Assembly: GCA_947561395.2 (NCBI GenBank) | Contig: OX387193.1 | Location: forward strand, 13,702,001-13,766,000 | DNA length: 64,000 nt | Reading direction: 5' to 3' | Origin: Buxus sempervirens | Taxonomy: Eukaryota; Streptophyta; Magnoliopsida; Buxales; Buxaceae | Part shown: positions 31,509-40,767 of the stretch, in pieces | How the letters are laid out: every line of letters starts with the position of its first letter | How positions within the stretch are numbered: position 1 is the first letter of the stretch | The notes under the pieces: generated by a model | Told to the model about the DNA's origin: nothing | Seen by the model: only the letters and a program-made list of their open reading frames with translations | Databases searched by the model: none | Program-made: the position numbers and the translations under genes

Positions 31509-34500
31509 AGCCACGTCAGTTTGCCGAACTAACGTTGTTTCAAAAGTAAGGGGAGTTTCCTCCCAATTGTTCAGTACAAAATTTTGGGGAGCAGGGGAAA
31601 TAGGGAAAGCCTGCTCCTCAAGCCCAGCATCCGATGCCATCATCACCGGGTGGGTACTGCCCTTTTCTGCTGCGGGGCCCAATCCAGAAATGACCTTGTC
31701 TGGAATCTTCACTGCGGCCCAGTCAATAAACGGCAGTTCCATGTCTGCCCCTGTCTTTTCGCCTTCAGTCATGGCGAAGAATGCACCAACATCCTCAGAA
31801 AAGTCCACCTGCTGCTCGGGCTGTGGTCCAGGCCCATCCACTGCTCCCAGTATTGGAGATGGGTTATAGGGTTGTAGGGCCGAAACAGAAGGCTTTTGAA
31901 ATGGGTTGAAATTGTAGTAGGGAGGTTTTGATTGGTCCATAGGAGGAGAAATTTGGATTATATAGGAGGGTTTTGGAAAGTTCACCCTCAGATGCGGGAG
32001 TTTTCCTTTGCTTCTGCTCTCCCTTTCTTCATATTTCATTCTTCTCCAGCCTCTGGGCTCGAAGCCCAACCCTACCTTGGGGATCAGTTTCTTAGCCGTG
32101 ATTGGCTCCACCATCCCCTGCAGATTGATCCCCAGGCCTTTCCCTGGGTGAAAGTGGTATTTTTCCATCACTTTCTTGACCATCCTTTCTGCAGTGGTCC
32201 CCTTTTCTTTCTTTTTCTCACACCCCCCAGGTATGTAATTTACTGCCTCAAATTGAAATGAGTGGAATGCAATCTTGTCGACAGTTAGATCCACATTTAT
32301 TAAGGGTACATCAGGTGACACAATGGGCGGCACCAAGTTTTCGGCTAGGACTGTTATCACCCTTTGCCCTCTTATGTATTTCACCCTCTGGTGGAGCGTG
32401 GATGGTATTGCCCTAGCCGAATGTATCCACGGCCTTCCTAGGAGCAGATTGAAGGCTGCGGGTATATCCATCACCTCAAATGTGATGTTAAAGATATTCG
32501 GCCCAATTGTGACCGGCAGTTCAATCTCCCCTAGGGAGTGGGTCTTGGAGCTATCGAAAGCCCTCACTATCCGCCCATTCCGTTTGATCCTTGACTGGTC
32601 CAGCCCCAGCTTGGTAAAAGTGATTAACGGGCAAACGTTTAACGCTGACCCGTTGTCAATTAAAACCCGTGCAACCATGCAGCCCTTACAAAGCACAGTG
32701 ATGTGCAAAGGGTCCACATGATAACACCCACCTGGGCTGATCTCACCTTCTGAGAAACTTATCACATTATGTGACAAGATTTGACCAACCATTTTACCAA
32801 GCTGGTCCGGATCAATTGTTTGGGATACGTGTGCACTCTGTAGCACCCTTAACAATGCATCCCTATGCTTTTCGGAATTCAGCAAGAGGCCCAGTATTGA
32901 AATCTGGGCCGGGACCTTGTTTAGCTGATCCACAAGATTAAATTCACTCTTTTTGATTATTTTTATGAGGTCTGCTGCCTCATTTTCTGCACCCTGGGGG
33001 GTGTCTTCTCCCACTTTATTTTTTCCTTTTTGTTTTCTTTTTTCTTCATTTTCTTTTTCTGTTTTTTCTTTTTCTACTTCTGTCTCCTTTTCTTTCTCTT
33101 CACCCCCTGCACATCTCCCCGACCTCGTCATGAGGTTCACCTCCTCCTGGTTCTGGTTCCTGACCATTGGAACCGTAGCCGTGATTCCCTCGCTGTAATT
33201 CCATGGTACAGCGGCCTCAGAATAGGCTAGTTTAGGGATGTTAACCACTAATGGCTGGAGTCTGGACCGGGATGTATGGGCCGGTTTAGGGATAGTTTGG
33301 GCTGGCTGCACATTTACAACCAGGGGTTGAAGTTTGGATTTGGTGGGGACAGAAGAAGTGATGGAAGCAGTGGTGGGGTCAAGATTGATGACCAGTGGAG
33401 CCTTAGACGGCTTGGATGGGGAACAAGTGGGTGGACTGCAATTGAAGACCAATGGAGGCCTTGCAGTATTTATTTGGGCCATCAGAGAAGAGACCCGGTT
33501 TAAGGAGGAGCTTATGTCCTCAGCAGCAAGATTATTTTTTTGGGAGACCATGTTGATCTCCTCCTCTTCCTCCTCTGGGAAAAATCGGACCTGGACTGTG
33601 GTCCCCACAGGGGCTATGAGCTGTGATGGGTCAAAGGCCCTTCTGGTGGTGGATATGGCCGTGATGGAGTTGGATGGGCCTGCCCCATTGTGGTACGGCA
33701 GAGGGTTCTGCCCAATATCATTCCCGGACGGGGCCGGTGCAGCAGTGTTGAATACCAAGGCCTTCTGGTCCAACAGGTCCTGGACCGCATGCTTCAACAC
33801 CCAGCAGGTATCTGTAGAATGCCCCGGTGCACCCATGTGGAAGTCACAGGTGACCGATGTGTCAAAATTTCTTCCCCTGGTGGCATTCGGGTTAGGCTCC
33901 TTCAGAGTCAAGTATTCACCCTTTAGCAGGGTTGGCAATAGTTGGGAAAGAGATATGGGTAGAGGGGTGAAAACCCGGTTCTTTCTTGCTGCGAACCAGG
34001 CGTCCCGCTCCTCCTTGGAAAAAGTCCTCCTTGTGTTAGCTGGCACAGAGGGAGGGAAGTTGACATTCAGCGAGGCCTGATACGACTGCTGGGCCTGCTG
34101 GGCCTGTTGGGGTGCCGAGATGTTGACGTGCAGTGGCTTCTTGGCGGGAGGAGCCTGGACCAGGTTCACCTCCCCTTCTTTTCGGGCCCCCGTCTTTTTG
34201 AATCCAGCCCCTTTCTTCTGGGCCATGGAGGCCAAGGACTCAGACTGCCCAGTCAGGGTCGAGTAGTCTATCAGCCTTCCTGACCTGACCCCTTCTTCGA
34301 TCCGGTCCGCCACCTGTACCAGGGCTGCAAAGTTGGTGGTGATCTGACCCACCAGATGGTTGTAAAAGGGCTGCCCCAGTGTGCCCATAAAGGTGGAGAT
34401 CATCTCCGGCTCTTGCATAGGTGGCCTGACCTGGGAGGCGGCCTCTCTCCATCTCTTGGCGTACTGCCGTACCGGTTCATCTTTCCCCTTGGTCATCCTC

Positions 34501-35198
34501 ATCATGTCGTACCGGTCCGGCACGATCTCAGAGTTGAACTTATATTGGTCCAGGAAAGCGTCGGCCAGGTCCTTCCACCTCCTGATTCTTCCATGGTCCA
34601 CTGTAGCGAACCACCGAAGGGCTGACCCGGTCAGACTTCTCTGGAAGAGCTGGATCAGTATGCCATCATCCCGGCCAAACTGGCACAGGGCCCCGCAGTA
34701 TAGTTTCAGATGGCTTAATGGGCAGCCCGTGCCATCAAACTTGTCAAAATCCGGGCACCTGAACTTAGCCGGTAGACAGACGTCCGGGTACATGCACAGG
34801 TCCTCGAAGGTGGTGCCTGCATGGCTGCCTCCCCCCTTCACTTCTTTCAGCTCTGCCTGGATCCTCTCTATCCTCAGCAGCATTTTCTTTTCCATCTCAT
34901 CCCTAAGCTTTTCTTTTTCCAGCTCTTTCTCAGACTCTACTGTATTTTCCCTGATCAGAATGGGCTCAGGGACTGGTTCAGAAATGGGCTCAGGCATGGG
35001 CTGAGCCGGAGGCGGAATATAGGCCTGAGGTGGCGGTGCCGGATGAGAAGTCGACGCCTGATTTTGGGCTTGGGCCTGTTGGGCCTGAGCCGCCAGTAGG
35101 TCCCCCAGCATTTTGGCCAGACCGGCCACTTGCTCCTGCAGTTGAGTAAAGTCCTGAGCAGGGACGGTAGCTTGGGCTTGGTTCTCTTCAGTATTCAT
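31488..35198 (-). CDS. gag-pro: Element 2 gag-pro polyprotein
   Basis: I chose the ATG at 35198 (MNTEENQA) because it aligns with the element 1 start (MNPAEEQS). An in-frame ATG at 35297 would add 33 residues with no counterpart in element 1. The product has about 1236 residues: Ala/Gln-rich N-terminus, Glu/Lys-rich helix, gag domain (about 130-320), zinc-knuckle-like CDFHMGAPGHSTDTC (about nt 33830), Pro/Ser/Thr linker with a Lys/Glu tract, retropepsin-like protease with IDNGSALN (about nt 32650) and LLLGRPWIH, G-patch-like GKGLGINLQG with a later VGLGF (about nt 32070-32150), and an acidic tail to the A9 run. The active-site triplet is DNG rather than the common DTG/DSG, in both elements. 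Confidence 0.93.
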   Translation of the reverse strand: MNTEENQAQATVPAQDFTQLQEQVAGLAKMLGDLLAAQAQQAQAQNQASTSHPAPPPQAYIPPPAQPMPEPISEPVPEPILIRENTVESEKELEKEKLRDEMEKKMLLRIERIQAELKEVKGGGSHAGTTFEDLCMYPDVCLPAKFRCPDFDKFDGTGCPLSHLKLYCGALCQFGRDDGILIQLFQRSLTGSALRWFATVDHGRIRRWKDLADAFLDQYKFNSEIVPDRYDMMRMTKGKDEPVRQYAKRWREAASQVRPPMQEPEMISTFMGTLGQPFYNHLVGQITTNFAALVQVADRIEEGVRSGRLIDYSTLTGQSESLASMAQKKGAGFKKTGARKEGEVNLVQAPPAKKPLHVNISAPQQAQQAQQSYQASLNVNFPPSVPANTRRTFSKEERDAWFAARKNRVFTPLPISLSQLLPTLLKGEYLTLKEPNPNATRGRNFDTSVTCDFHMGAPGHSTDTCWVLKHAVQDLLDQKALVFNTAAPAPSGNDIGQNPLPYHNGAGPSNSITAISTTRRAFDPSQLIAPVGTTVQVRFFPEEEEEEINMVSQKNNLAAEDISSSLNRVSSLMAQINTARPPLVFNCSPPTCSPSKPSKAPLVINLDPTTASITSSVPTKSKLQPLVVNVQPAQTIPKPAHTSRSRLQPLVVNIPKLAYSEAAVPWNYSEGITATVPMVRNQNQEEVNLMTRSGRCAGGEEKEKETEVEKEKTEKENEEKRKQKGKNKVGEDTPQGAENEAADLIKIIKKSEFNLVDQLNKVPAQISILGLLLNSEKHRDALLRVLQSAHVSQTIDPDQLGKMVGQILSHNVISFSEGEISPGGCYHVDPLHITVLCKGCMVARVLIDNGSALNVCPLITFTKLGLDQSRIKRNGRIVRAFDSSKTHSLGEIELPVTIGPNIFNITFEVMDIPAAFNLLLGRPWIHSARAIPSTLHQRVKYIRGQRVITVLAENLVPPIVSPDVPLINVDLTVDKIAFHSFQFEAVNYIPGGCEKKKEKGTTAERMVKKVMEKYHFHPGKGLGINLQGMVEPITAKKLIPKVGLGFEPRGWRRMKYEERESRSKGKLPHLRVNFPKPSYIIQISPPMDQSKPPYYNFNPFQKPSVSALQPYNPSPILGAVDGPGPQPEQQVDFSEDVGAFFAMTEGEKTGADMELPFIDWAAVKIPDKVISGLGPAAEKGSTHPVMMASDAGLEEQAFPISPAPQNFVLNNWEETPLTFETTLVRQTDVASKKKLQ

Positions 35199-35371
35199 TG
35201 TTCTGGCTTTGGATCTAGTTACTGGAGCAATGATTGCAAGTGTACCTGGGTTGAATGTACCTAAGCAAAAAAATGAATAGAACATGTTAGCTTCCATTTA
35301 ACTTGAGTCACACCCCTATATATGTAAACCAGTAGGTTAGGTGAACACCAATCCAGATTTTTTTTTTTTTT

Positions 35372-35416
<45 letters not shown>

Positions 35417-35429
35417 TTTTTGTTTTGAT

Positions 35430-36450
35430 TTTGTGTTGGAATATTCTAGGGCTTCCAAGGGTCCAAAAAAAAATTTTTTTTTTTTTTTGTTTTTTTTTTT
35501 TTTTTTTACTGATAAAAATAACCAACCAAGGTTTTTATGGAATATTCTAGGGCTTCCAAGGGTCCCAAATTTTTTTTTTTGATTTGGTTGATAAAAATAA
35601 CCAACCAAGGTTTTCATGGAATATTCTAGGGCTTCCAAGGGTCCCAATTTTTTTGATTTGATTGATAAAAATAACCAACCAAGGTGTCTTGGAATATTCT
35701 AGGGCTTCCAAGTATCCCACAAATGTTTTGATTTGATTGATAAAAATAACCAACCAAAGGTGTCTTGGAATATTCTATCCAAGTATCCCACAAATGTTTT
35801 GATTTGATTGATAAAAATAACCAACCAAAGGTGTCTTGGACTACTCTATCCAAGTATCCCACAAATGTTTTGATTTGATTGATAAAAATAACCAACCAAA
35901 GGTGTCTTGGACTACTCTATCCAAGTATCCCACAAATGTTTTGATTTGATTGATAAAAATAACCAACCAAAGGTGTCTTGGAATATTCTAGGGCTTCCAA
36001 GTATCCCACAAATGTTTTGATTTGATTGATAAAAATAACCAACCAAAGGTGTCTTGGACTACTCTATCCAAGTATCCCACAAATGTTTTGATTTGATTGA
36101 TAAAAATAACCAACCAAAGGTGTCTTGGAATATTCTAGGGCTTCCAAGTATCCCACAAATGTTTTGATTTGATTGATAAAAATAACCAACCAAAGGTTTT
36201 CATTTTTTTTTGATTTGATTGATAAAAATAACCAACCAAGGTTTTCATGGAATATTCTGGGGCTTCCAAGTGTCCCACTTTTTTTTGATTTGATTGATAA
36301 AAATAACCAACCAAGGTTTTCATGGAATATTCTGGGGCTTCCAAGTGTCCCACTTTTTTTTGATTTGATTGATAAAAATAACCAACCAAGGTTTTCATTT
36401 TTTTTTTTGATTTGATTGATAAAAATAACCAACCAAGGTTTTCATTATTT
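35430..36450. repeat. 71-76-bp tandem repeat, about 14 copies (element 2 5' UTR)
   Basis: Each unit contains GATTTGATTGATAAAAATAA, CCAACCAA, a GGAATATTCTAGGGCTTCC or GGACTACTCTATCC segment and AAGTATCCCAC. Two unit lengths are interleaved (71 and 76 bp, for example starts at 35725, 35796, 35867, 35938, 36014). Gag-proximal copies are degenerate and separated by long T tracts (35360-35570). Confidence 0.95.
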
Positions 36451-36759
36451 TTTTTTTTTGTTATTTGAAATCTGATGCATTTTAGAAGATTTTCAAGTTC
36501 TAAAGCTGGATTGACATATGTTTGAGTTGAGTTGGTGTCAAAAAATATGACACCTTGGTTTCCTCTTTCATTTTCAAACTTAGGTTAAATCCTGAAAGAA
36601 TATTTTATTTTATTCTTTTTGTTTTTTTTTTTATTTGATTTTGTATTTTTGGGAAAATTTCTTATGTTCTTTTCGGGATGCCTAAGGATTATCCACAGTG
36701 TTTTAGGCATTTTATTTTGAAAATTTGGGCTGAAAATCCAATTTGTGCATTTTTTGAAT

Positions 36760-36900
36760 GTATCCGGTATACTATTCCGGATAAGAATATGCCTTATTGT
36801 ATCCGGTCAACCTAACCGGATATCCGCATATGTCTTTGTATCCGGAAATATGTACCGGATATGAACAGAGTTGTTATTAACCGGCCTGAGTTACCGGTTA
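36760..36900. repeat. GTATCCGG palindrome cluster in element 2 5' UTR
   Basis: Three GTATCCGG/CCGGATA units and one TAACCGG...CCGGTTA unit match the half-site of the element's own LTR. They lie about 1.5 kb from the primer site, the same relative place as in element 1. Confidence 0.85.
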
Positions 36901-37119
36901 TTGCCGAAATGGCCCTTTTTGCCTCATTTTTTTCACCAGATTTGATTTTTTCATTCCCAATTGATGTTCACCTTAATTTGACCTTCAAAACTTGCCCCAA
37001 ATTGGGCTTGGACATCATACTTGCAAAATTCCCCAAATTTAAGAAAAGGACATGGCTTTACCTTGCCACCTTGTATTACCTTCATTCAATATGGTATTCA
37101 CATTATACCTTGGCCTGTA

Positions 37120-37385
37120 AAACATGCAAACGGCCTTCCCACATTTACACCCAATTCCCCAAACGCAATTGTGTGCTTTTAGCCGAAAACGTGTTTCTCC
37201 ACCTTCAAGCGTATGGTTTTTGGGTTTTGGCTTAATTGGCAACTTAGAACTCAAGTCTAGTGATGCCCGGAATCGAATCACGGATCCCATTGTCATCACA
37301 TCATTGACTCAAATTCTAAGGTAAATGTTTTCACTTTCGCTTTCCGAAGTCACGACCTCGGTGCGCCAAGCTACACACATTCATG
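37120..37385. other. 5' UTR block conserved between elements 1 and 2
   Basis: The segments ACGGCCTTCCC, TGTTTCTCCACCTTC, GGGTTTTGGCTTA, GGCAACTTAGA and TTTCGCTTTCCGAAGT(C/A)ACGACC, followed by TCGGTGCGCCAAGCTACACA, occur in the same order in element 1 (about 8380-8637). The block is much more conserved than its surroundings. It could be an RNA packaging or leader signal; no function can be read directly. Confidence 0.75.
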
Positions 37386-38376
37386 GTTCAACTTCCTAAT
37401 AGGTAAAAGGGTAGGCTGTGCAAATTGTTTCAAGTGCTCAAGTGCAATTTTAAATTGTGGTAACATTCACAACGTCCCAGCCCCTTGCCACTCTTTTTCG
37501 TAGCCATGCATTCAATTTCAAGCCAAGGTACAAATGACAAAGATAATGAAGCTAAATACAAGCAAGCAAGCACCAAATATGCACAAAAATATTACATGCT
37601 CAAAAAGTGGTATACAAAACATGTTATTTGTACAAACAACAATCAACTCATGTAAGCATGCTTGAAACCCAAAAGCATTCCTAAAATTCCAGATTTCATG
37701 CTCTTTTTTATGCTCAAAGTGTACCATTTACCCCAAATTAATGCCTAAAATTTTAGCACTTACTTGGCATGGTTCAAAAGTGTTTCAATGAGGTAAAACA
37801 TGCTTGAAATCCCCCAAATATATACTGAAATTTCCTGAATTTTCATGCTCAAAAGTGTTTCCCTTATACCCCAAATTAATGCCTAAAAATTTAGCAACTA
37901 CTTGACATGATACAAAAGTGTTTTAATGAAGGAAAACATGCTTGAAAACCATCCTAATGGCTACTGTACTTACAGACTTTTGCTCATTATTTTCCCGCTC
38001 AAATCATGTCATCATACCCCCAAAATCCCAAGCATGGCATAAAGCAAACATTGAGCACAAAACATACTTTATTCATGGGAAACATGCTTGAATAACCAAG
38101 ACAAACACAAAATTTCCAGATTTTCAATATTGTGTATTTTTTCATGGTATTCTAACCCCAAAACCAATGTTAACATATAATATAGCAAAAGCCATATAAC
38201 AATGTGGGTTTTTCCCTTAAACCAAATCAAGCAACATAACCATGCCCTTATCCATGAAAAATTTTAAGCATCCCATTCAGATTTAAGATACAACAATATT
38301 CACAAAAAGCAAAATAGCAAGCATTCAAAAGTGAAGAAAAAGCATGAATATACACAAATAGGCTTAAATCCACAAG

Positions 38377-38394
38377 TCCCTAGCAGAGTCGCCA
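38377..38394 (-). promoter_or_regulatory. Primer binding site, tRNA-Arg type (element 2)
   Basis: TGGCGACTCTGCTAGGGA on the - strand, two bases beyond the LTR end. It matches the complement of the plant tRNA-Arg(ACG) 3' end at 16 of 18 positions. Confidence 0.88.
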
Positions 38395-38396
38395 GT

Positions 38397-40674
38397 TGTG
38401 AGACATGGGAAAAAATCACCGGAGTGATCGTCCCCTCCGTCAACACACGGGCTCAACGCAAAAATTGGGAGAGTCGCCACCATTCATGATTTTGGGGTGA
38501 GAATGGACACCAAAGAGTTAAAAGTAGGCAAAAATAGCCAAAAGACAAATTCTAGGATAAAAATAATCCTACTTGAAAATCAAATCCAGAGATGGGTAAG
38601 GGGATTAGATTATGAACGGGGGAAGGTATTAGGCACCCCCATTCATCCACACGAAGTGGTTGCCAAGTGTATATTCATGCAAAAAACAAAGTAAAAAAGC
38701 TTGCTAAAAATCATGAGAAACCTTGAAAAAGGAACAATGTATGATATTTTCACATGAAGATCCAAATGGATTTTAGATCTTCTCTTATGTCAATATCACT
38801 TCTGGAGTATTTCAAAAGATGGAAATCAAAGTAGAGGTTGCATAAAACCAAGTTAAATCAAATCCGAAAAATTCGGTAAAAAGTATGCCATTTGCCTTAA
38901 AATCATTCAAATCCAATTCTAAATTGAACCAAACCAAATCCATTTGAAAGATTAGGGTAAATAAGAGTCTCATGCAAAATTTCACTTCATTCCAATGAAA
39001 AAACTAGGAGTTATGCTCCTTTGAAGTTGCTGTTGGGGATTTTTAAAAGTAGTAAGTGGGCAACTTTGGAAAATTGTCTAGAAAAATCCACTACATAGAA
39101 ATCCACGAAATTTGGTGTGATTGAAGTCTGTATGGCCATCTTTCAACAGAAACTAGCCTCATACAAAAATCCCTTCGGATGTGCCTTGGGTGGTCTCCCG
39201 AACAGGCCCCGAAGATCACAGATTTACCCAGAAAAATGCAAATGAGCAGTTCTGAGTAAATCGGCTACCAATAATTCAAATGGAATCCAAAAATTATGAA
39301 ACCAACTGGATTTAAAAATAGACTCAAAAAGGAGTACTCAGAAATAAAAACCACTCGAATCGGACTTAAAACGAACACATGGCGGTCCGTCGAAGTGACA
39401 AGTTCTGTACTTGGACCTGAACTGTCCACTCAACTTCGACAGAGAAGTGTCAAAATTAGGCTAGATAGAAATTCATGAAATTTGGTGGACATAAACTAGA
39501 CAGCCTCACCTTTCCCATGGTTCTGGAATCGCCCCAAAATTCATCCGGACGATGAAGTTACGGACGTCCGAAGTAAGGGTACAGGTGCTGTCAAGCTAAG
39601 CCACTTTTGAAGAAAATCAAATCCGAAAATTGACAAAAAGTGTGTGATTCGTGTGAGATGAATCCAAAACCTTTGAAAAGCATTTTAAAACACTCCAGAA
39701 TTTGATTGAGGTCATTTATTTGAGTTTTATCACAATAAATGCAATAAACCCCAAATATGAGCCTATCCCGCCAAAATAGTGATATGTGTGCAAAAGTGAA
39801 AAAAACCAAGCAAGATCCATACACATGCATATAGATTCAACAAAATAGGTTCTAGCATAGCCTAGGGTTCCGTTCCATTATCGTTTCCCTCTGTTCTCTT
39901 TTAGATAATCAAGGGTACTTTGAATATGGAACGGTTTACAATCAATCAAAAAGGCCTTATGCTACATGGGTTCTAGCACTAGGGTCAATCCCCAGTCTCG
40001 TTTCTCCTAGATCCGCCTTCACGTTTTACGGCTAGGGGAGTCTTGAGATACTTTGAGCCGGGGAAGGATTTCCACACATACAAACAAGGCTTTACACTAC
40101 AGAAAGGTAGAAGAAGAGATCTAGATCTAAGAATGTAAAGACAGAAAATAAAAAGAAAAGTTGAGGCTTACCTGAGTTCTGGAGGCGATTCCACAGCGGT
40201 TTCCTTCTTCTCTTGGAGTTCTTCTTTGCGAGAATTCAAAATAAGAGTTGTGTGCCATTTGCTCAAGGAGGAGGCTCCTATTTATATGCAAGGGCTAAGG
40301 TCATTGGTAGACACAAATTAATGTCTAGAACCCCTCCAACCTAAACCCTAAGGTTATTTCCGCGATTTCCCCTCATTTAATGAGGGACATGATGGTAAAA
40401 GTGAAAAGCTCTCGGAAAACCCTAATTTTGAGCAAACTTAAGGTATCCGGTACATCAGACCGGATAACAAAGGGGCTTAAGGTATCCGGTACATGGTACC
40501 GGATACGCTAAAGCCCACAAGTATCCGGTATGAGTATCCGGATACGGGAAGGAGTACTTGTATCCGGATACTCAATCCGGATACAGGTAAAAGTTTATTT
40601 TCTTCAAATTCTGTGCTGGCTTTCCAGGAGATAATGATTTTTGATGATTGTTTGTGCAATTTGGGGTGTCTACA
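38397..40674 (-). mobile_element. Element 2 5' LTR (2278 bp)
   Basis: On the - strand it runs TGTAGACACCCC to CATGTCTCACA. TATAAATA is at 40286-40279, and the GTATCCGG palindrome array of four units at 40443-40584 lies upstream. The conserved TAGCCGTAAAACGTGAAG is at about 40019-40037, and the PBS-like TGGCGACTCT at 38479-38470, exactly 85 bp from the matching bases of the true primer site. Confidence 0.95.
40443..40584. repeat. Palindrome array, half-site GTATCCGG (element 2 5' LTR)
   Basis: Four units as in the 3' LTR. The third unit has changed (GTATCCGGTATGAGTATCCG) relative to the 3' LTR copy, the densest patch of difference between the two LTRs. Confidence 0.9.
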
Positions 40675-40679
40675 GGTGG

Positions 40680-40767
40680 AACATACCGGATACAAGCAAT
40701 CCTTAGTATATCCGGCATTATATGCCGGATACATTAAGACGCTTTTGTATCCGGCCTGATATACCGG
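40680..40767. repeat. GTATCCGG palindrome array of LTR-B, right portion
   Basis: Two complete units (one TATATCCGG/GCCGGATAC and one GTATCCGG/CCGGATAC) and the right half of a unit broken by element 2 (CCGGATAC near 40686). The left half, GTATCCGGTGG, lies at 22010-22020 and a further complete unit at about 21976. Confidence 0.88.

Larger units (their letters stand above)
35199..38376 (-). other. Element 2 5' untranslated region
   Basis: About 3.2 kb between primer site and gag. It contains the 71-76-bp tandem array, a GTATCCGG palindrome cluster at 36760-36900, and a block shared with element 1 (about 37120-37385). No coding frame is credible; open frames here come from T or A tracts. TTGCTTAG just upstream of gag (near 35265) could be a 3' splice site. 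Confidence 0.7.
22016..40679 (-). mobile_element. Element 2: complete Tat/Ogre-type LTR retrotransposon, TSD GGTGG
   Basis: Order on the - strand: 5' LTR (40674-38397), primer site, 5' UTR, gag-pro, pol, antisense gene fragment on +, polypurine tract, 3' LTR (24298-22021). GGTGG occurs at 22016-22020 and 40675-40679. Both LTRs are exactly 2278 bp. By eye they differ at roughly 25-30 positions plus small offsetting indels, about 1 percent, which suggests a recent insertion. Gag-pro and pol are both open. This is the best candidate in the window for an element that was recently mobile. Confidence 0.96.

Noticed and set aside
35199-35297. Upstream in-frame ATG of element 2 gag-pro
   Set aside because: The 33-residue extension has no ATG counterpart in element 1, whose frame has a stop upstream; the start at 35198 aligns.
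35341-36432. Several Lys- or Phe-rich frames
   Set aside because: They come from T/A homopolymers and the tandem array in the 5' UTR of element 2.
35430-36450. CRISPR-like array
   Set aside because: Units are contiguous tandem repeats without unique spacers, in a plant retrotransposon leader.
14390-39830. 79-codon frame starting MHVYGSCLVF found in several LTRs
   Set aside because: It is the same LTR leader sequence repeated in related LTRs, antisense to transcription for the copies checked, and without coding features.
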